From: Streptomyces sp. NBC_01465
Lineage (GTDB): Bacteria; Actinomycetota; Actinomycetes; Streptomycetales; Streptomycetaceae
Direction: 5' to 3'
NCBI RefSeq assembly: GCF_036227325.1
Contig: NZ_CP109467.1
Location: forward strand, 5,270,001 to 5,334,000
DNA: 64,000 bases
The position numbers were made by a program, and so were the translations under genes. Below, one piece after another: positions 9,482 to 18,239 of this stretch. Each line of letters opens with the position of its first letter. Position 1 is the stretch's first letter. A model generated the notes under the pieces. That model did not search any database and was not told the origin of the DNA. It worked only from the letters and a program-made list of their open reading frames with translations.

Positions 9482-10720
9482 ATGAGCTTGCAGAAATCTC
9501 GGAAGGCCTGGGGTGCGCGCCGCGGCATGGCCGTCGTCGTACTGGTCGCGGCCATAGGACTCGTCGGGAAGATGACGCTCGCCGCATCCACCGGGGGACC
9601 GGCCGACGTCCGGTTCTTCCGGGGTTTCGCGCAGAACATCGCCGCGGTCGGACCGGTGCGGATCTATGACCACCCCATGCCGCACCTTCCGGTCTACAAC
9701 CACCCGCCGCTGGCGGGGTGGATGCTCCTCGTACTCGATGAACTCGCGGGCCGTGTCGCCGACTTCAGCACACTCATTCGCCTTCCGGCCTGCCTGGCCG
9801 ATTTCGTGTGCAGCATTCTGGTGTTCGAAATCGTACGCAGGCGGAGCTCGGTGCGGACGGCCGTGGCCTGTGCGATCGGGGTCACCCTCTCGCCCGTATT
9901 GATTCCGACCTCCGGATTCCACGGGAACACCGATTCGGTCGCGGTGATGTTCGCGCTGGCCGCCGCGCATCTGCTCGCCGACCGGAAGAGCCCCCTCGCC
10001 GCCGGGGTGTGCGCCGCGCTCTCCATCAGCGTCAAGTTCGTGCCCGTCGTGGCGCTCCCCGCACTGGTGATTGCCGCGTTCCGCGGTGGACGGCCGGTGT
10101 TCGTGCGGTTCTGTGCCGGGTTCGGCGCGCTGTTCCTGCTCGTCTGGGGGCCTGTCCTCGTGACCGTACCCCTGGCGCTCAAGGAGAAGGTCCTGGAGTA
10201 CGAGGGCGGCCCGTACCGCCTCTGGGGCCTGGTGAAGTTCGCCGACTGGCTCGGTGCGCCCGAGCCGGTGATCGGCTTCATGCGCGGCGACGGGCACTTC
10301 CTGGTGGTCCTCGCCTGTGTCGCGGCCGGGGCGTGGCTGGCCTGGCGGCGGCCCTCCGAACTGCCCGGCGTGGTCGGCGTGACCATGGGCCTCCTCCTGC
10401 TGCTCTCCACCGCCTCCGGAGTGCAGTACCTGGCCTGGCCCGTGGCCGGCCTGTTCGTCATCGGCCTCTGGGAGGGGCTGAGTTACAGCCTCGTCGTCGG
10501 CGCCCTCGCCTCCTGGGTCTATTGGGTCCACCGGGCCGTCAAGTGGAACTCCGTCGAGCTCGCCGTCGGCGCCGTCGGCTGGCTGATCCTCGCGCTCGGT
10601 GTCGCATCCGCGATCCGCAAGGTGCTCAACACGCCCCCGCCCAGCGCCGATTCCTCCCGATTCCCCCTTCAGGCCATCGCGCCCGAACACCCCCTACAGA
10701 CCGCGGAGACACGCACGTGA
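9482..10720 (+). CDS. GT-C-like polytopic glycosyltransferase (paralogue of 13938)
   Basis: A 412-residue membrane protein with about ten hydrophobic segments. Conserved loop residues are D42 in the first extracytoplasmic loop, YNHPPL at 72-77 and SGFHGNTD ending at 151. The same three blocks occur in the gene at 13938 and resemble ALG6/ALG8-like transferases that use lipid-phosphate-linked hexoses. The frame extends upstream to an ATG at 9386, but ATG 9482 places the first helix correctly and matches the paralogue. The stop overlaps the next start (GTGA at 10717-10720), showing translational coupling. Probable role: adding a sugar to the wall polymer outside the membrane (inference). Confidence 0.72.
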   Translation: MSLQKSRKAWGARRGMAVVVLVAAIGLVGKMTLAASTGGPADVRFFRGFAQNIAAVGPVRIYDHPMPHLPVYNHPPLAGWMLLVLDELAGRVADFSTLIRLPACLADFVCSILVFEIVRRRSSVRTAVACAIGVTLSPVLIPTSGFHGNTDSVAVMFALAAAHLLADRKSPLAAGVCAALSISVKFVPVVALPALVIAAFRGGRPVFVRFCAGFGALFLLVWGPVLVTVPLALKEKVLEYEGGPYRLWGLVKFADWLGAPEPVIGFMRGDGHFLVVLACVAAGAWLAWRRPSELPGVVGVTMGLLLLLSTASGVQYLAWPVAGLFVIGLWEGLSYSLVVGALASWVYWVHRAVKWNSVELAVGAVGWLILALGVASAIRKVLNTPPPSADSSRFPLQAIAPEHPLQTAETRT

Positions 10721-12252
10721 AGGAAAGCACCAGCTCCAGCCCCGGCCCCCGGATCGGGATCATGGTGGTGGCGTACAACGCCGAAACCACGCTGGAGAAG
10801 ACGCTCGACCGCATTCCGGAGGATTTCCGGTCGCGCATCGCCGAGATTCTGATCCTGGACGACGCGAGCCACGACGAGACATTCACCGCCGGATGCCGCT
10901 GGTCGCAGGCGGAGGGAATGCCGCAGACCGTGGTGATGCGGCACACCAAGAATCTCGGTTACGGCGGTAACCAGAAAGCCGGTTACGCCCTGGCCGCCGA
11001 ACGCGGTCTGGACATCGTGGTGCTGCTGCACGGCGACGGCCAGTACGCCCCGGAATCCCTGCCCGACATGATCGCGCCCATCGAACGCGGCGAATGCGAA
11101 GCGGTGTTCGGTTCGCGCATGATGAAGTCGGGCGGGGCGCGCAAGGGCGGCATGCCCATGTACAAGTGGCTCGGCAATCGCATCCTCACCCGGGTCGAGA
11201 ATTCCCTCCTCGGATCGCAGCTCACCGAATTCCACTCCGGATACCGCGCCTACAGCGTCGCGGCGCTCAAGCAGCTGCCGATCGACCGGAACACGGACGC
11301 ATTCGACTTCGACACCCAGATCATCGTCCAGCTCATCAACGCCGGAATGCGGATCAAGGAGATCCCCATTCCCACGTACTACGGCGACGAGATCTGCTAC
11401 GTGAATGGAATGAAGTACGCGAAGGACGTCATCAAGGACGTCCTCGAATACCGGCTCGCCGTCAAGGGATTCGGCACCTGCTCCTGGATTCCCAAGCCCG
11501 CCGAGTACGCCTTCAAGGAGGGTGACGGCTCCTCGCACTCCGTCATCCTCGACCGGATGCGCACCCTGCCGCCCGGCCGCGTCCTGGACCTCGGCTGCTC
11601 GGGCGGGCTCTTCGCGGAGCGCCTGGAGATGCTCGGCCACAAGGTGACCGGCGTCGACTACATCGAGGTCGAGGGCGTACGGGAGCGCTGCTCCGAGTTC
11701 TTCCTCGCCAACCTGGAGGAGGGGCTGCCCGAGGAGATCGGCGTCGACTACGACTATGTGGTCGCCGGCGACGTCATCGAGCACCTCTCGCGCCCCGAGC
11801 GGGTCCTCGCCGGGGTCGCCGACGTCCTGGCGCCCGGCGGCAAGGTCCTGCTGTCCGTACCGAACTTCAGCCACTGGTACTCGCGGCTGCGCGTGGCCTT
11901 CGGCGTCTTCGACTACGACCGCCGCGGCATCCTCGATGAGACGCATCTGCGCTTCTTCACCCGCGCCAGCCTCCGCCGCACGGTCAAGTCCGCCGGCTAC
12001 GACGTCCTCGACATCACGTCGACCGGGGCGCCCTTCTGGAACGTGCTCGGCGGCGGCATCGTCGCCCGTCTCCTCGGCGGCCTCTCCAAGCTGGCGACCC
12101 GCATCAGGCCGACGCTGTTCGGCTATCAGCACGTCGCACTGCTCACCCCGCATGCGGCCCGGACGATCATCGCTGGAGAGCACGTCGATGTCCAAGACAT
12201 TCTCAACCGCCAGTACAGCCCCGCCGACCGAGCCGACCACGTGGGCGTCTGA
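10717..12252 (+). CDS. DPM1-like GT2 fused to SAM-dependent methyltransferase
   Basis: A 511-residue two-domain protein. Residues 10-250 are a GT2 domain of the polyprenyl-phosphate-sugar synthase type: VVAYNAE at 18-24, DDA at 49-51, and HGDGQY at 105-110 in the metal-site position. Residues ~275-470 are a class I methyltransferase with VLDLGCSGG at 289-297 and an acidic residue ending the second strand (VTGVDYIE). The GTG at 10717 overlaps the previous stop. It would load a hexose onto undecaprenyl phosphate; the fused domain may methylate the sugar or the lipid-linked product. The domain combination is directly visible, but donor and methyl acceptor are not. Confidence 0.8.
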   Translation: MKESTSSSPGPRIGIMVVAYNAETTLEKTLDRIPEDFRSRIAEILILDDASHDETFTAGCRWSQAEGMPQTVVMRHTKNLGYGGNQKAGYALAAERGLDIVVLLHGDGQYAPESLPDMIAPIERGECEAVFGSRMMKSGGARKGGMPMYKWLGNRILTRVENSLLGSQLTEFHSGYRAYSVAALKQLPIDRNTDAFDFDTQIIVQLINAGMRIKEIPIPTYYGDEICYVNGMKYAKDVIKDVLEYRLAVKGFGTCSWIPKPAEYAFKEGDGSSHSVILDRMRTLPPGRVLDLGCSGGLFAERLEMLGHKVTGVDYIEVEGVRERCSEFFLANLEEGLPEEIGVDYDYVVAGDVIEHLSRPERVLAGVADVLAPGGKVLLSVPNFSHWYSRLRVAFGVFDYDRRGILDETHLRFFTRASLRRTVKSAGYDVLDITSTGAPFWNVLGGGIVARLLGGLSKLATRIRPTLFGYQHVALLTPHAARTIIAGEHVDVQDILNRQYSPADRADHVGV

Positions 12253-12301
12253 CGCCCCCGAGGGCGCCGACGATGTCCGACAAGCCGATGGGAGGCGGAC
12301 G

Positions 12302-12676
12302 TTGACTCTGCCGAGTCTCGTACTGCTGCTGTTCGCCGTCTTCTCCTCGGCGGCCGGCCAGATCATGCTCAAGCACGGCATGCGCGTCGCCGCCAAGACC
12401 ACCGAGCACGCCGGAGGGTCGCTCGCGATCCGTGCGGCGACCACCCCCTGGGTGGTCCTCGGGCTCGCGGTCTTCGGCATCTCCGCGATCGCGTGGATGT
12501 CGACGCTGGCGCAGGTGCCGCTGAGCATCGCGTACCCCTTCAACGCGCTGGGCTACCTGCTGATCGTGGTGGCCAGCTCCACCGTCCTGCACGAGAAGAC
12601 CTCCCTCTGGACCTGGGGAGGATCGCTCCTGGTGGTGGTCGGACTGGTCACGGTCTTCGCCGGCCAATCGGCCTGA
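12302..12676 (+). CDS. Four-helix SMR/EamA-like membrane protein, candidate lipid-sugar flippase
   Basis: A 124-residue protein with four hydrophobic segments, the size of EmrE/ArnE/ArnF proteins. It has AGQIMLKHGM near residue 20, and near the end an LGYLLIVV helix and LHEKTSLWTWGGSLLV. Start is TTG at 12302, preceded by GGGAGG with six-base spacing; no better in-frame start exists after the previous stop. In Arn-type pathways such proteins flip undecaprenyl-phosphate-sugar. Its position between a lipid-sugar synthase and GT-C-like proteins suggests the same job here (inference). A small drug exporter is the alternative. Confidence 0.7.
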   Translation: MTLPSLVLLLFAVFSSAAGQIMLKHGMRVAAKTTEHAGGSLAIRAATTPWVVLGLAVFGISAIAWMSTLAQVPLSIAYPFNALGYLLIVVASSTVLHEKTSLWTWGGSLLVVVGLVTVFAGQSA

Positions 12677-12684
12677 GCGTAGGC

Positions 12685-13974
12685 ATGCGGCTTCGGCTCA
12701 GCACATGGCGTGGGGCGCTCCTCATCGGGGCGCTCTTCGCGTTTCTGCAGATCCCCTCAGCGCCCGGCCATGTCTCGCCCGACACCAGCAACTACGCGGG
12801 CCAGGCCCTGCGCGTCCTGGACACACCGGGCGCGCGGCTGGCCGACGAGGTGATCGGGCAGCGCTGCGACCAGCAGCTGCGCCTGGCGCGCGAGCGGCAC
12901 GCCCTGAACGTCATGGAGTTCCGCGATCCGCTCGACGAGCGCGCGGTGAGCCGCCACTGCTTCAGGGTCCTGCGGGCGGAGGCGCTCGTACCGCTGCCGG
13001 CCCTGATGGGCCCGCCGGGACGGGCCCTCGCCCCGGCCAACCGCTGCGAGGCGATCTTCCTCTCCCGCCCCGGATACGCCTACGCCGTCGTGCCGTTCGT
13101 GGCGGCGTTCGGGCTCACCTGGGGCATGTGGGGCTTCGCCCTGCTGGTGACGCTGGCCGGCGGGGTCCTCGTCCTGCTGTTCCTACGCGTCGCCGGGGCC
13201 GCCGTTCCGGCCGCTCTGCTGGGGCAGGCGCTCTATTACGTATTGCCGACCGGCTACTGGTCGATGCGGCCCCTCGCCGAGGGTCTGGTGCTCGCCCTCT
13301 CCGCGGCGGTGCTGCTCGGGCTCGCACTGGTGTGGCGCGGGCGCAGGAGGGCGGGCTGTGCGGTGACGGCCGGGGCCTTCGCTGCCGGATTCGCCGTCAA
13401 GTACTCGCTCTTCCTGATGCTGGGCGGCTGGCTCGCCCTCGCCTGCGCCGTCGGGCTTCTGGCGGGGAGCTGGGACCGGCGCGGCGACGGGGTCACCGCC
13501 CTGGCGCTGACCGGGGGAGCGGTCGCCCTCACGGCTGCGGGTGTACGGCTCCTCGGCTGGCCCGGTGCCGACGACAGCGTGATGGAGCTCTTCACGAACC
13601 ACTGCCGGCTCCCCGACGTCCCCGACGCATGGCAGCAGTGGCGTGAACTCAGCGGAAGCTACTGGCCGTTGTGGATCCGCGACCGTCTGACGGAGCCGCT
13701 GCCGCTGCTCGTCTGGGCCGCGGGGGCCTGGTGGTCGCTGCGCCGGCCTGGCGCCGCCGGACTCTTCGTCGTGGCCACCGCGCTCTGCGGTCTGGCCACG
13801 CAGGCGGCGCACCCGGACGCGGGCGAGGCGGACCGGCTGTACGTCCACGTCTGGTTCCTGGTGGTTTGCGGTGTGCCCTTCGCGGTCGACAGATATGCAC
13901 GTCATCTGTTTCCCGCAGAGGTAGAGGAAGTAGAACGGTGCGTTCCACCACCACCGCGTCACGCCTGGCCATGA
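12685..13974 (+). CDS. Polytopic membrane protein, GT-C-like
   Basis: A 429-residue protein with about nine hydrophobic segments. A long first outer loop (about 28-125) begins HVSPDTSNYAGQA, with an Asp near residue 32 where GT-C enzymes carry a catalytic acid, and contains several Cys residues. The start is ATG 12685, nine bases after the stop of the SMR-like gene, and its last 37 bases overlap the next gene. Operon context supports a glycosyltransferase using lipid-linked sugar. No family motif is decisive. Confidence 0.62.
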   Translation: MRLRLSTWRGALLIGALFAFLQIPSAPGHVSPDTSNYAGQALRVLDTPGARLADEVIGQRCDQQLRLARERHALNVMEFRDPLDERAVSRHCFRVLRAEALVPLPALMGPPGRALAPANRCEAIFLSRPGYAYAVVPFVAAFGLTWGMWGFALLVTLAGGVLVLLFLRVAGAAVPAALLGQALYYVLPTGYWSMRPLAEGLVLALSAAVLLGLALVWRGRRRAGCAVTAGAFAAGFAVKYSLFLMLGGWLALACAVGLLAGSWDRRGDGVTALALTGGAVALTAAGVRLLGWPGADDSVMELFTNHCRLPDVPDAWQQWRELSGSYWPLWIRDRLTEPLPLLVWAAGAWWSLRRPGAAGLFVVATALCGLATQAAHPDAGEADRLYVHVWFLVVCGVPFAVDRYARHLFPAEVEEVERCVPPPPRHAWP

Positions 13975-15347
13975 TGGCGGCCGTGCTGGCCTGCGCGGGC
14001 AAGCTCTGGCTCGCCGCGCACACCCTCGGGTCGCCGGACGTGCGGACCTTCCAGGAATTCGCCCACGCGGTCCACCGGCTCGGCGTAGCCGGCGCGTACG
14101 CGCACCCCTTCTATGGCGGGATGCTCTACAACCACCCGCCCGTCACCGGCGCCTGGCTCTCCCTGGCGGACCTGGCCGGCCGCACCGGAGTCCCCTTCGC
14201 GCTGTTCATCCGGATCCCGGCCTGCGTCGCCGACCTGGGCACGGCCCTGCTCGTGTACGCGATGGTGGCCCGCGGGGCCGGGACGCGCAGGGCGGCCGCC
14301 GCCTCGGTCATGGTCAGCCTCAGTCCCGTCCTCGTGGGCGTCTCGGGATTCCACGGCAACACGGATCCGGTCTTCGTCTTCCTCACCCTGCTCGCCGTGT
14401 ACCTCCTCGGCGATCTGCGGCGCCCGGGACCGGCCGGTGCCGTCTTCGCCCTCGCGCTCGGCGTCAAGATCGTTCCCGTCGTTGTCCTGCCCGCACTCGT
14501 CGTCGTCGCGATGCTCCAAGGGCGGCGCAGTCTCCGGGTCTTCGTCCTCGGGTTCGGCGGCGCCTCGCTGCTCGTCTGGGGGCCCGCCGCCCGGTCCCAG
14601 TGGGCTGGTCTCCGCCACAACGTCTTCGGCTACGCGGGCGGCACCGGCGACTGGTGGGGGCCGAGCGAGCTGGTGAAACTCCTCGGCATCCACCCGGCGT
14701 TCGTACTGCACCTGCTGCACGGCCCGGGCCGGTTCGCCGTCGTGGCCCTCTGCGCGGCCACCGGCGCGCTCCTGGTGCGCCGCGTCCCCGGCCGGCTGCC
14801 CGCCGTCGCGGGGCTGACGCTCGCGCTCTTCCTCTGTCTGAGCACGGCCAGCGGCATCCAGTACCTGGCCTGGGCCGCCGCCGCACTCTTCCTCGTGGAG
14901 TTCTGGACGGCGACGCTCTACGGACTGACCGCCGGGGCCTGCCTCGTCCTCACCTACACGTCGGGGTGCGGCGCCCCCTGGTGCGTGATCGGACGGTCGG
15001 CGAGCGTCCGGCTCACGCTGCCGCTCTGGTGGGCGATGGCCGCCTGGCTCTGCCTGGCGGTCGCCGTGGCCGTCGGGCTGAAGCTGCTCACGGCCGGGGC
15101 GGGGGTGCGCTCGGCGAGTGGCACCAGCCGCACCGGTGTGCTGTCGCCGAGCAGGACACGGCGTACGACCCTCTCCGCCGCGTGCCCGTCGTCGTACGTA
15201 CAGAAGCGCTCACGGAACGCACCGCGCAGGACGGCGTTCTCCGCGCTGCACCAGGTGCCGTCCCGGAACACGCGCACCAGTTCGTCCGTGGAGGTCGTCA
15301 CCGCGCCGGGCGTCTCGCCCGGAGCACCCGACAGCAGGTCGAAGTAG
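13938..15347 (+). CDS. GT-C-like polytopic glycosyltransferase with antisense-overlapping 3' end
   Basis: A 469-residue frame, paralogous to the gene at 9482: D34, YNHPPV at 64-69 and FHGNTD at 138-143 align. The start is GTG 13938, preceded by GAGGAAG with good spacing. The last recognisable helix ends near 15090. About 80 further residues, rich in Ser/Arg/Thr, lack hydrophobic character and are antisense to the conserved 3' part of the minus-strand gene ending at 14954. The tail therefore looks like read-on after loss of an ancestral stop. Function as for the 9482 gene. Confidence 0.7.
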   Translation: MRSTTTASRLAMMAAVLACAGKLWLAAHTLGSPDVRTFQEFAHAVHRLGVAGAYAHPFYGGMLYNHPPVTGAWLSLADLAGRTGVPFALFIRIPACVADLGTALLVYAMVARGAGTRRAAAASVMVSLSPVLVGVSGFHGNTDPVFVFLTLLAVYLLGDLRRPGPAGAVFALALGVKIVPVVVLPALVVVAMLQGRRSLRVFVLGFGGASLLVWGPAARSQWAGLRHNVFGYAGGTGDWWGPSELVKLLGIHPAFVLHLLHGPGRFAVVALCAATGALLVRRVPGRLPAVAGLTLALFLCLSTASGIQYLAWAAAALFLVEFWTATLYGLTAGACLVLTYTSGCGAPWCVIGRSASVRLTLPLWWAMAAWLCLAVAVAVGLKLLTAGAGVRSASGTSRTGVLSPSRTRRTTLSAACPSSYVQKRSRNAPRRTAFSALHQVPSRNTRTSSSVEVVTAPGVSPGAPDSRSK

Positions 15348-17275
15348 ACGCCGCGCACCGTGCGGTAGATCTCCCAGTCCGGTGCGTGCACCACGATCGG
15401 GCGGTCGAGGTTGGCGTAGTCGAACATCACCGAGGAGTAGTCGGTGATCAGCGCGTCCGCCGCCAGACAGAGGTCCTCGACCCGGGGGTGGGCCGAGACG
15501 TCGATCAGGGAGGGGTGAGAGGGCAGGCCCGCGGCCGCGTAGAAGTAGTGCGCGCGGACCAACACCACGGTGTCCGGGCCGAGTTCACGGCAGAGCCGGG
15601 CCAGGTCGATGGTGCTGGTGAAGCCCCGTTCGTAGTCGCGGTGGGTGGGGGCGAAGAGCAGGGCCCGCTGGTGCGGCGCGATGCCGAGCTCATTCCGTAC
15701 GGCCAGGACGTCGTCGGCCGTCGCCGTGGCGAACACGTCGTTGCGGGGATAGCCCGTCTCCAGGAAGCGCACCGCGCTCGGGTGCGCGCGCGACCAGGCC
15801 TCGGTGGTGTGCGGGTTGGACGTCACCGAGTAGTCCCAGCGGTCGACCCGGGCCAGGAAGCGGCGGAAGTTGAGGCCCTGGGCGGCGGCCGGGTGGTCCT
15901 GCTGGTCGAGGCCCATCTTCTTCAGGGGGGTGCCGTGGTGGGTCTGGACGTGGATCTGGCCGGGGCGCTTGACCACCTTGTCGGAGAAGTTGACGTTGTT
16001 GACGAAGTACGTGGCACGGGCCATGGTCCGCCAGTAGCGGCGGCTGCCGGGCGCGACGTGGTCGGTCCCCGGGGGCAGTGAGCCGGCGTTCTCCTTCCAG
16101 ACGACCCAGACGTTCCTGATACCGGGCGCCAGTTCGGCCGCCTTGCGGTGGATCGCCTCCGGGTTGCAGCTCATCCCGCGGTCCCAGTACGCGGAGTAGA
16201 CGGCGAGGGCGGGGTCCAGGGGGCGCAGCCGCTGGAGGCGGTAGTAGTGCTTGACGGCGGCGCGGGCGGCCCGTTTGCGCAGCGTGCGGACCGTGCCGCG
16301 CACGGCCCTGCGGGCGCCGAGCGCGGAGTCGAGCGCCATCAGGGCCGTGGGGCGGCCGTCGGTGAGCAGCCGCTGGCGCAGTCCGGCCCGGCCGCCCGCG
16401 AGACGGTGGCCGGCCGGTCGGTACGCGGCGCTGAAGCGGGCGACCGCGCGGACGTAGGCGCGGCGGCCCGAGCGCAGGTCCTCGTACGCCTTCAGGAGCT
16501 CCTGCACGGCCCCGGTGAACAGCGGGCCGTGCAGCGGGGCGAGGCGCGGGCGGTCCGCGAGGAAGGCGAAGAGGCCCGTGTACTGGTCCACGAAGTCCAG
16601 CGGCGAGCCCGCGGGCTCCGCCGTGCCCGGCACCTGGCGGCGCTGGCGGTGGTCGACACAGGCCATGGGCAGGGCGGCGACCGTCGATGCGGCGGCGAGG
16701 GTCTTCCGGGCGAGGAGGCCCTCCGCGTACCGGCCGGGCTCGAAGGCGAGCGACTCCCTCTGCCAGAACTCCCGGCGCACCGCCCGGTTCCAGCAGACCG
16801 CGGCCAGCTCCAGCAGGCAGGGGCGGTCGACGACGGTGTGCGTGCCCTCGCCGACCGCCCGCAGCGTGGCGAGGGAGCGGCTCGGCTCCGGCTTGCCGAG
16901 GAAGGGCGTACGGATGTGGCCGAAGAGCAGCAGATCGGGGTCGCCCGTCGACGCGAGCCGCTCGGCGACCGCCTGCAGGGCGCCGGGCAGCTGGACGAAC
17001 GTCGGGTCGAGGAAGAGGAGGTAGTCGCCCTTGGCCGCCTCGGCACCGGCGTTGCGCCGCTCGCCGACGGTCACCGCCTCCGGCAGATGGACGGCCCGCA
17101 CCCGGCCGTCCCCGGCCGCGAGCGAGTCCAGCAGACCGCCCGAGCCGTCGGCGGAGCCGTCGTCGACGCCGATGATCTCGAAGTCCGCGTACGACTGCGC
17201 GAGCACCGACTCCAGGCACCCCCGCAGATATCCGAGGGAGTCATGGACGGGGACGATGATGCTGAAGCGGGGCAT
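14954..17275 (-). CDS. GT2 (degenerate) / CDP-glycerol glycerophosphotransferase fusion
   Basis: A 773-residue protein. The GT2-like N-terminus has IVPVHD at 7-12 and DDGSADGS at 38-45. The metal-binding DSDD of its paralogue is replaced by DPTF (90-93, bases 16997-17008), and the following ENxGxxxARN block is also altered, so the GT2 half may be inactive. The TagF-like half is intact: HHGTPLK at 446-452, GYPRNDV, FAPTHRDYE, RAHYFY and TDYSSVMFDY. The last ~35 residues are antisense to the GT-C gene and have no counterpart in the paralogue, which ends soon after the matching TPAPA stretch. It is the third gene of a tight minus-strand operon (18240, 17304, 14954). Confidence 0.85.
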   Translation of the reverse strand: MPRFSIIVPVHDSLGYLRGCLESVLAQSYADFEIIGVDDGSADGSGGLLDSLAAGDGRVRAVHLPEAVTVGERRNAGAEAAKGDYLLFLDPTFVQLPGALQAVAERLASTGDPDLLLFGHIRTPFLGKPEPSRSLATLRAVGEGTHTVVDRPCLLELAAVCWNRAVRREFWQRESLAFEPGRYAEGLLARKTLAAASTVAALPMACVDHRQRRQVPGTAEPAGSPLDFVDQYTGLFAFLADRPRLAPLHGPLFTGAVQELLKAYEDLRSGRRAYVRAVARFSAAYRPAGHRLAGGRAGLRQRLLTDGRPTALMALDSALGARRAVRGTVRTLRKRAARAAVKHYYRLQRLRPLDPALAVYSAYWDRGMSCNPEAIHRKAAELAPGIRNVWVVWKENAGSLPPGTDHVAPGSRRYWRTMARATYFVNNVNFSDKVVKRPGQIHVQTHHGTPLKKMGLDQQDHPAAAQGLNFRRFLARVDRWDYSVTSNPHTTEAWSRAHPSAVRFLETGYPRNDVFATATADDVLAVRNELGIAPHQRALLFAPTHRDYERGFTSTIDLARLCRELGPDTVVLVRAHYFYAAAGLPSHPSLIDVSAHPRVEDLCLAADALITDYSSVMFDYANLDRPIVVHAPDWEIYRTVRGVYFDLLSGAPGETPGAVTTSTDELVRVFRDGTWCSAENAVLRGAFRERFCTYDDGHAAERVVRRVLLGDSTPVRLVPLAERTPAPAVSSFSPTATATARQSQAAIAHQSGSVSRTLADRPITHQGAPHPDV

Positions 17276-17303
17276 TCACTCTTCCTTGGCTGCTGCGGGA
17301 CGT

Positions 17304-18230
17304 TCAGCGTGTGCGTCGTGCGGCGACGGCGCGCGTGAGGACCGGCGGGAGCAGGTCCTTCGCGAGGCGCCGGGCGAGCGAGGGCTGCGGGGTGCGCGCC
17401 GCGGGACCTGCGGCCCCGGCGGCGGTCCGCTGGGCCGGAATGGCCGCCGTGTGACGGGACTTGGGGTGGGCCGGCGGGACGGCCTTCTTGTTCGATACGC
17501 GGATCAGGGGGTGGCCCGCGACCTCCTCCACACCGTGCCAGAGCTCCGGCCTGCGGGTCTTCAGCCATGCGCGGAGGGCGTCGCGCGGGGCGGTGGGGTC
17601 GCCCCATGTTCCGTAGAACTTGGTCCCCGTCACACAGATCGGCTTCAGGCCCGCGGTGGCGACCGCGCCCCAGACGGCGGCGGCGACGCCCGGGCAGTGC
17701 TCGGAGCGGAAGTCGTCGAAGGCCACGACGCCCTCGGGGAGCAGGAGTTGGCGGGCTGCCTCGATGTCGCCGTGCACGTGCTCGTACAGGTGCGAGGCGT
17801 CGACGTGGACGAAGCGGCAGCTGGCGGGGCGGACATGGTCGGTGACGGCCGAGGTGGGGGCCTGGACGACCGTGGGGAGCGCGGGGTGGAAGGAGAGGTA
17901 GTTGGCCTCGAAGGCGCGGCGGGTGAGGGTCGCGTACGAGCGGTTCATCTCACGGGTGTTGGAGGCGTCGGGGGCCGGTGAGTCGAAGAGGTCGCAGACC
18001 GTGAACGCCTCGTCGGCTTCGAGGTAGGAGCCGAGGAAGATCGCGCTCTTGCCGAGGTACGCGCCGAGTTCGAGGAGGTCGCCGCTGAGCCGCTGCTCGC
18101 GCTGGTGGGTCAGGAACCAGTCGAAGAGCAGCTGGTCGGCGGTGAAGAACCAGCCCTTGACGTCGGAGAGCCGGGTGGGCTGGGGAAGCTGCTCGGTCGG
18201 TTCGGCGGCGGTGGGGGTGGTGCCGGTCAT
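17304..18230 (-). CDS. Class I SAM-dependent methyltransferase
   Basis: A 308-residue protein. Motif I is LLELGAYLGKSAIFL (52-66). VCDLFDS follows as the acidic motif, and a FVHVDASHLYEHV block near 136-148 resembles the TylF/macrocin-O-methyltransferase and Methyltransf_24 groups. The C-terminal ~60 residues are low-complexity and basic. It lies between two GT2/glycerophosphotransferase fusions with gaps of 9 and 28 bp, so it probably methylates a sugar or polymer end in the same pathway (inference). Polymer-end methylation sets chain length in some other systems. Confidence 0.75.
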   Translation of the reverse strand: MTGTTPTAAEPTEQLPQPTRLSDVKGWFFTADQLLFDWFLTHQREQRLSGDLLELGAYLGKSAIFLGSYLEADEAFTVCDLFDSPAPDASNTREMNRSYATLTRRAFEANYLSFHPALPTVVQAPTSAVTDHVRPASCRFVHVDASHLYEHVHGDIEAARQLLLPEGVVAFDDFRSEHCPGVAAAVWGAVATAGLKPICVTGTKFYGTWGDPTAPRDALRAWLKTRRPELWHGVEEVAGHPLIRVSNKKAVPPAHPKSRHTAAIPAQRTAAGAAGPAARTPQPSLARRLAKDLLPPVLTRAVAARRTR

Positions 18231-18239
18231 GGCGGCCTC

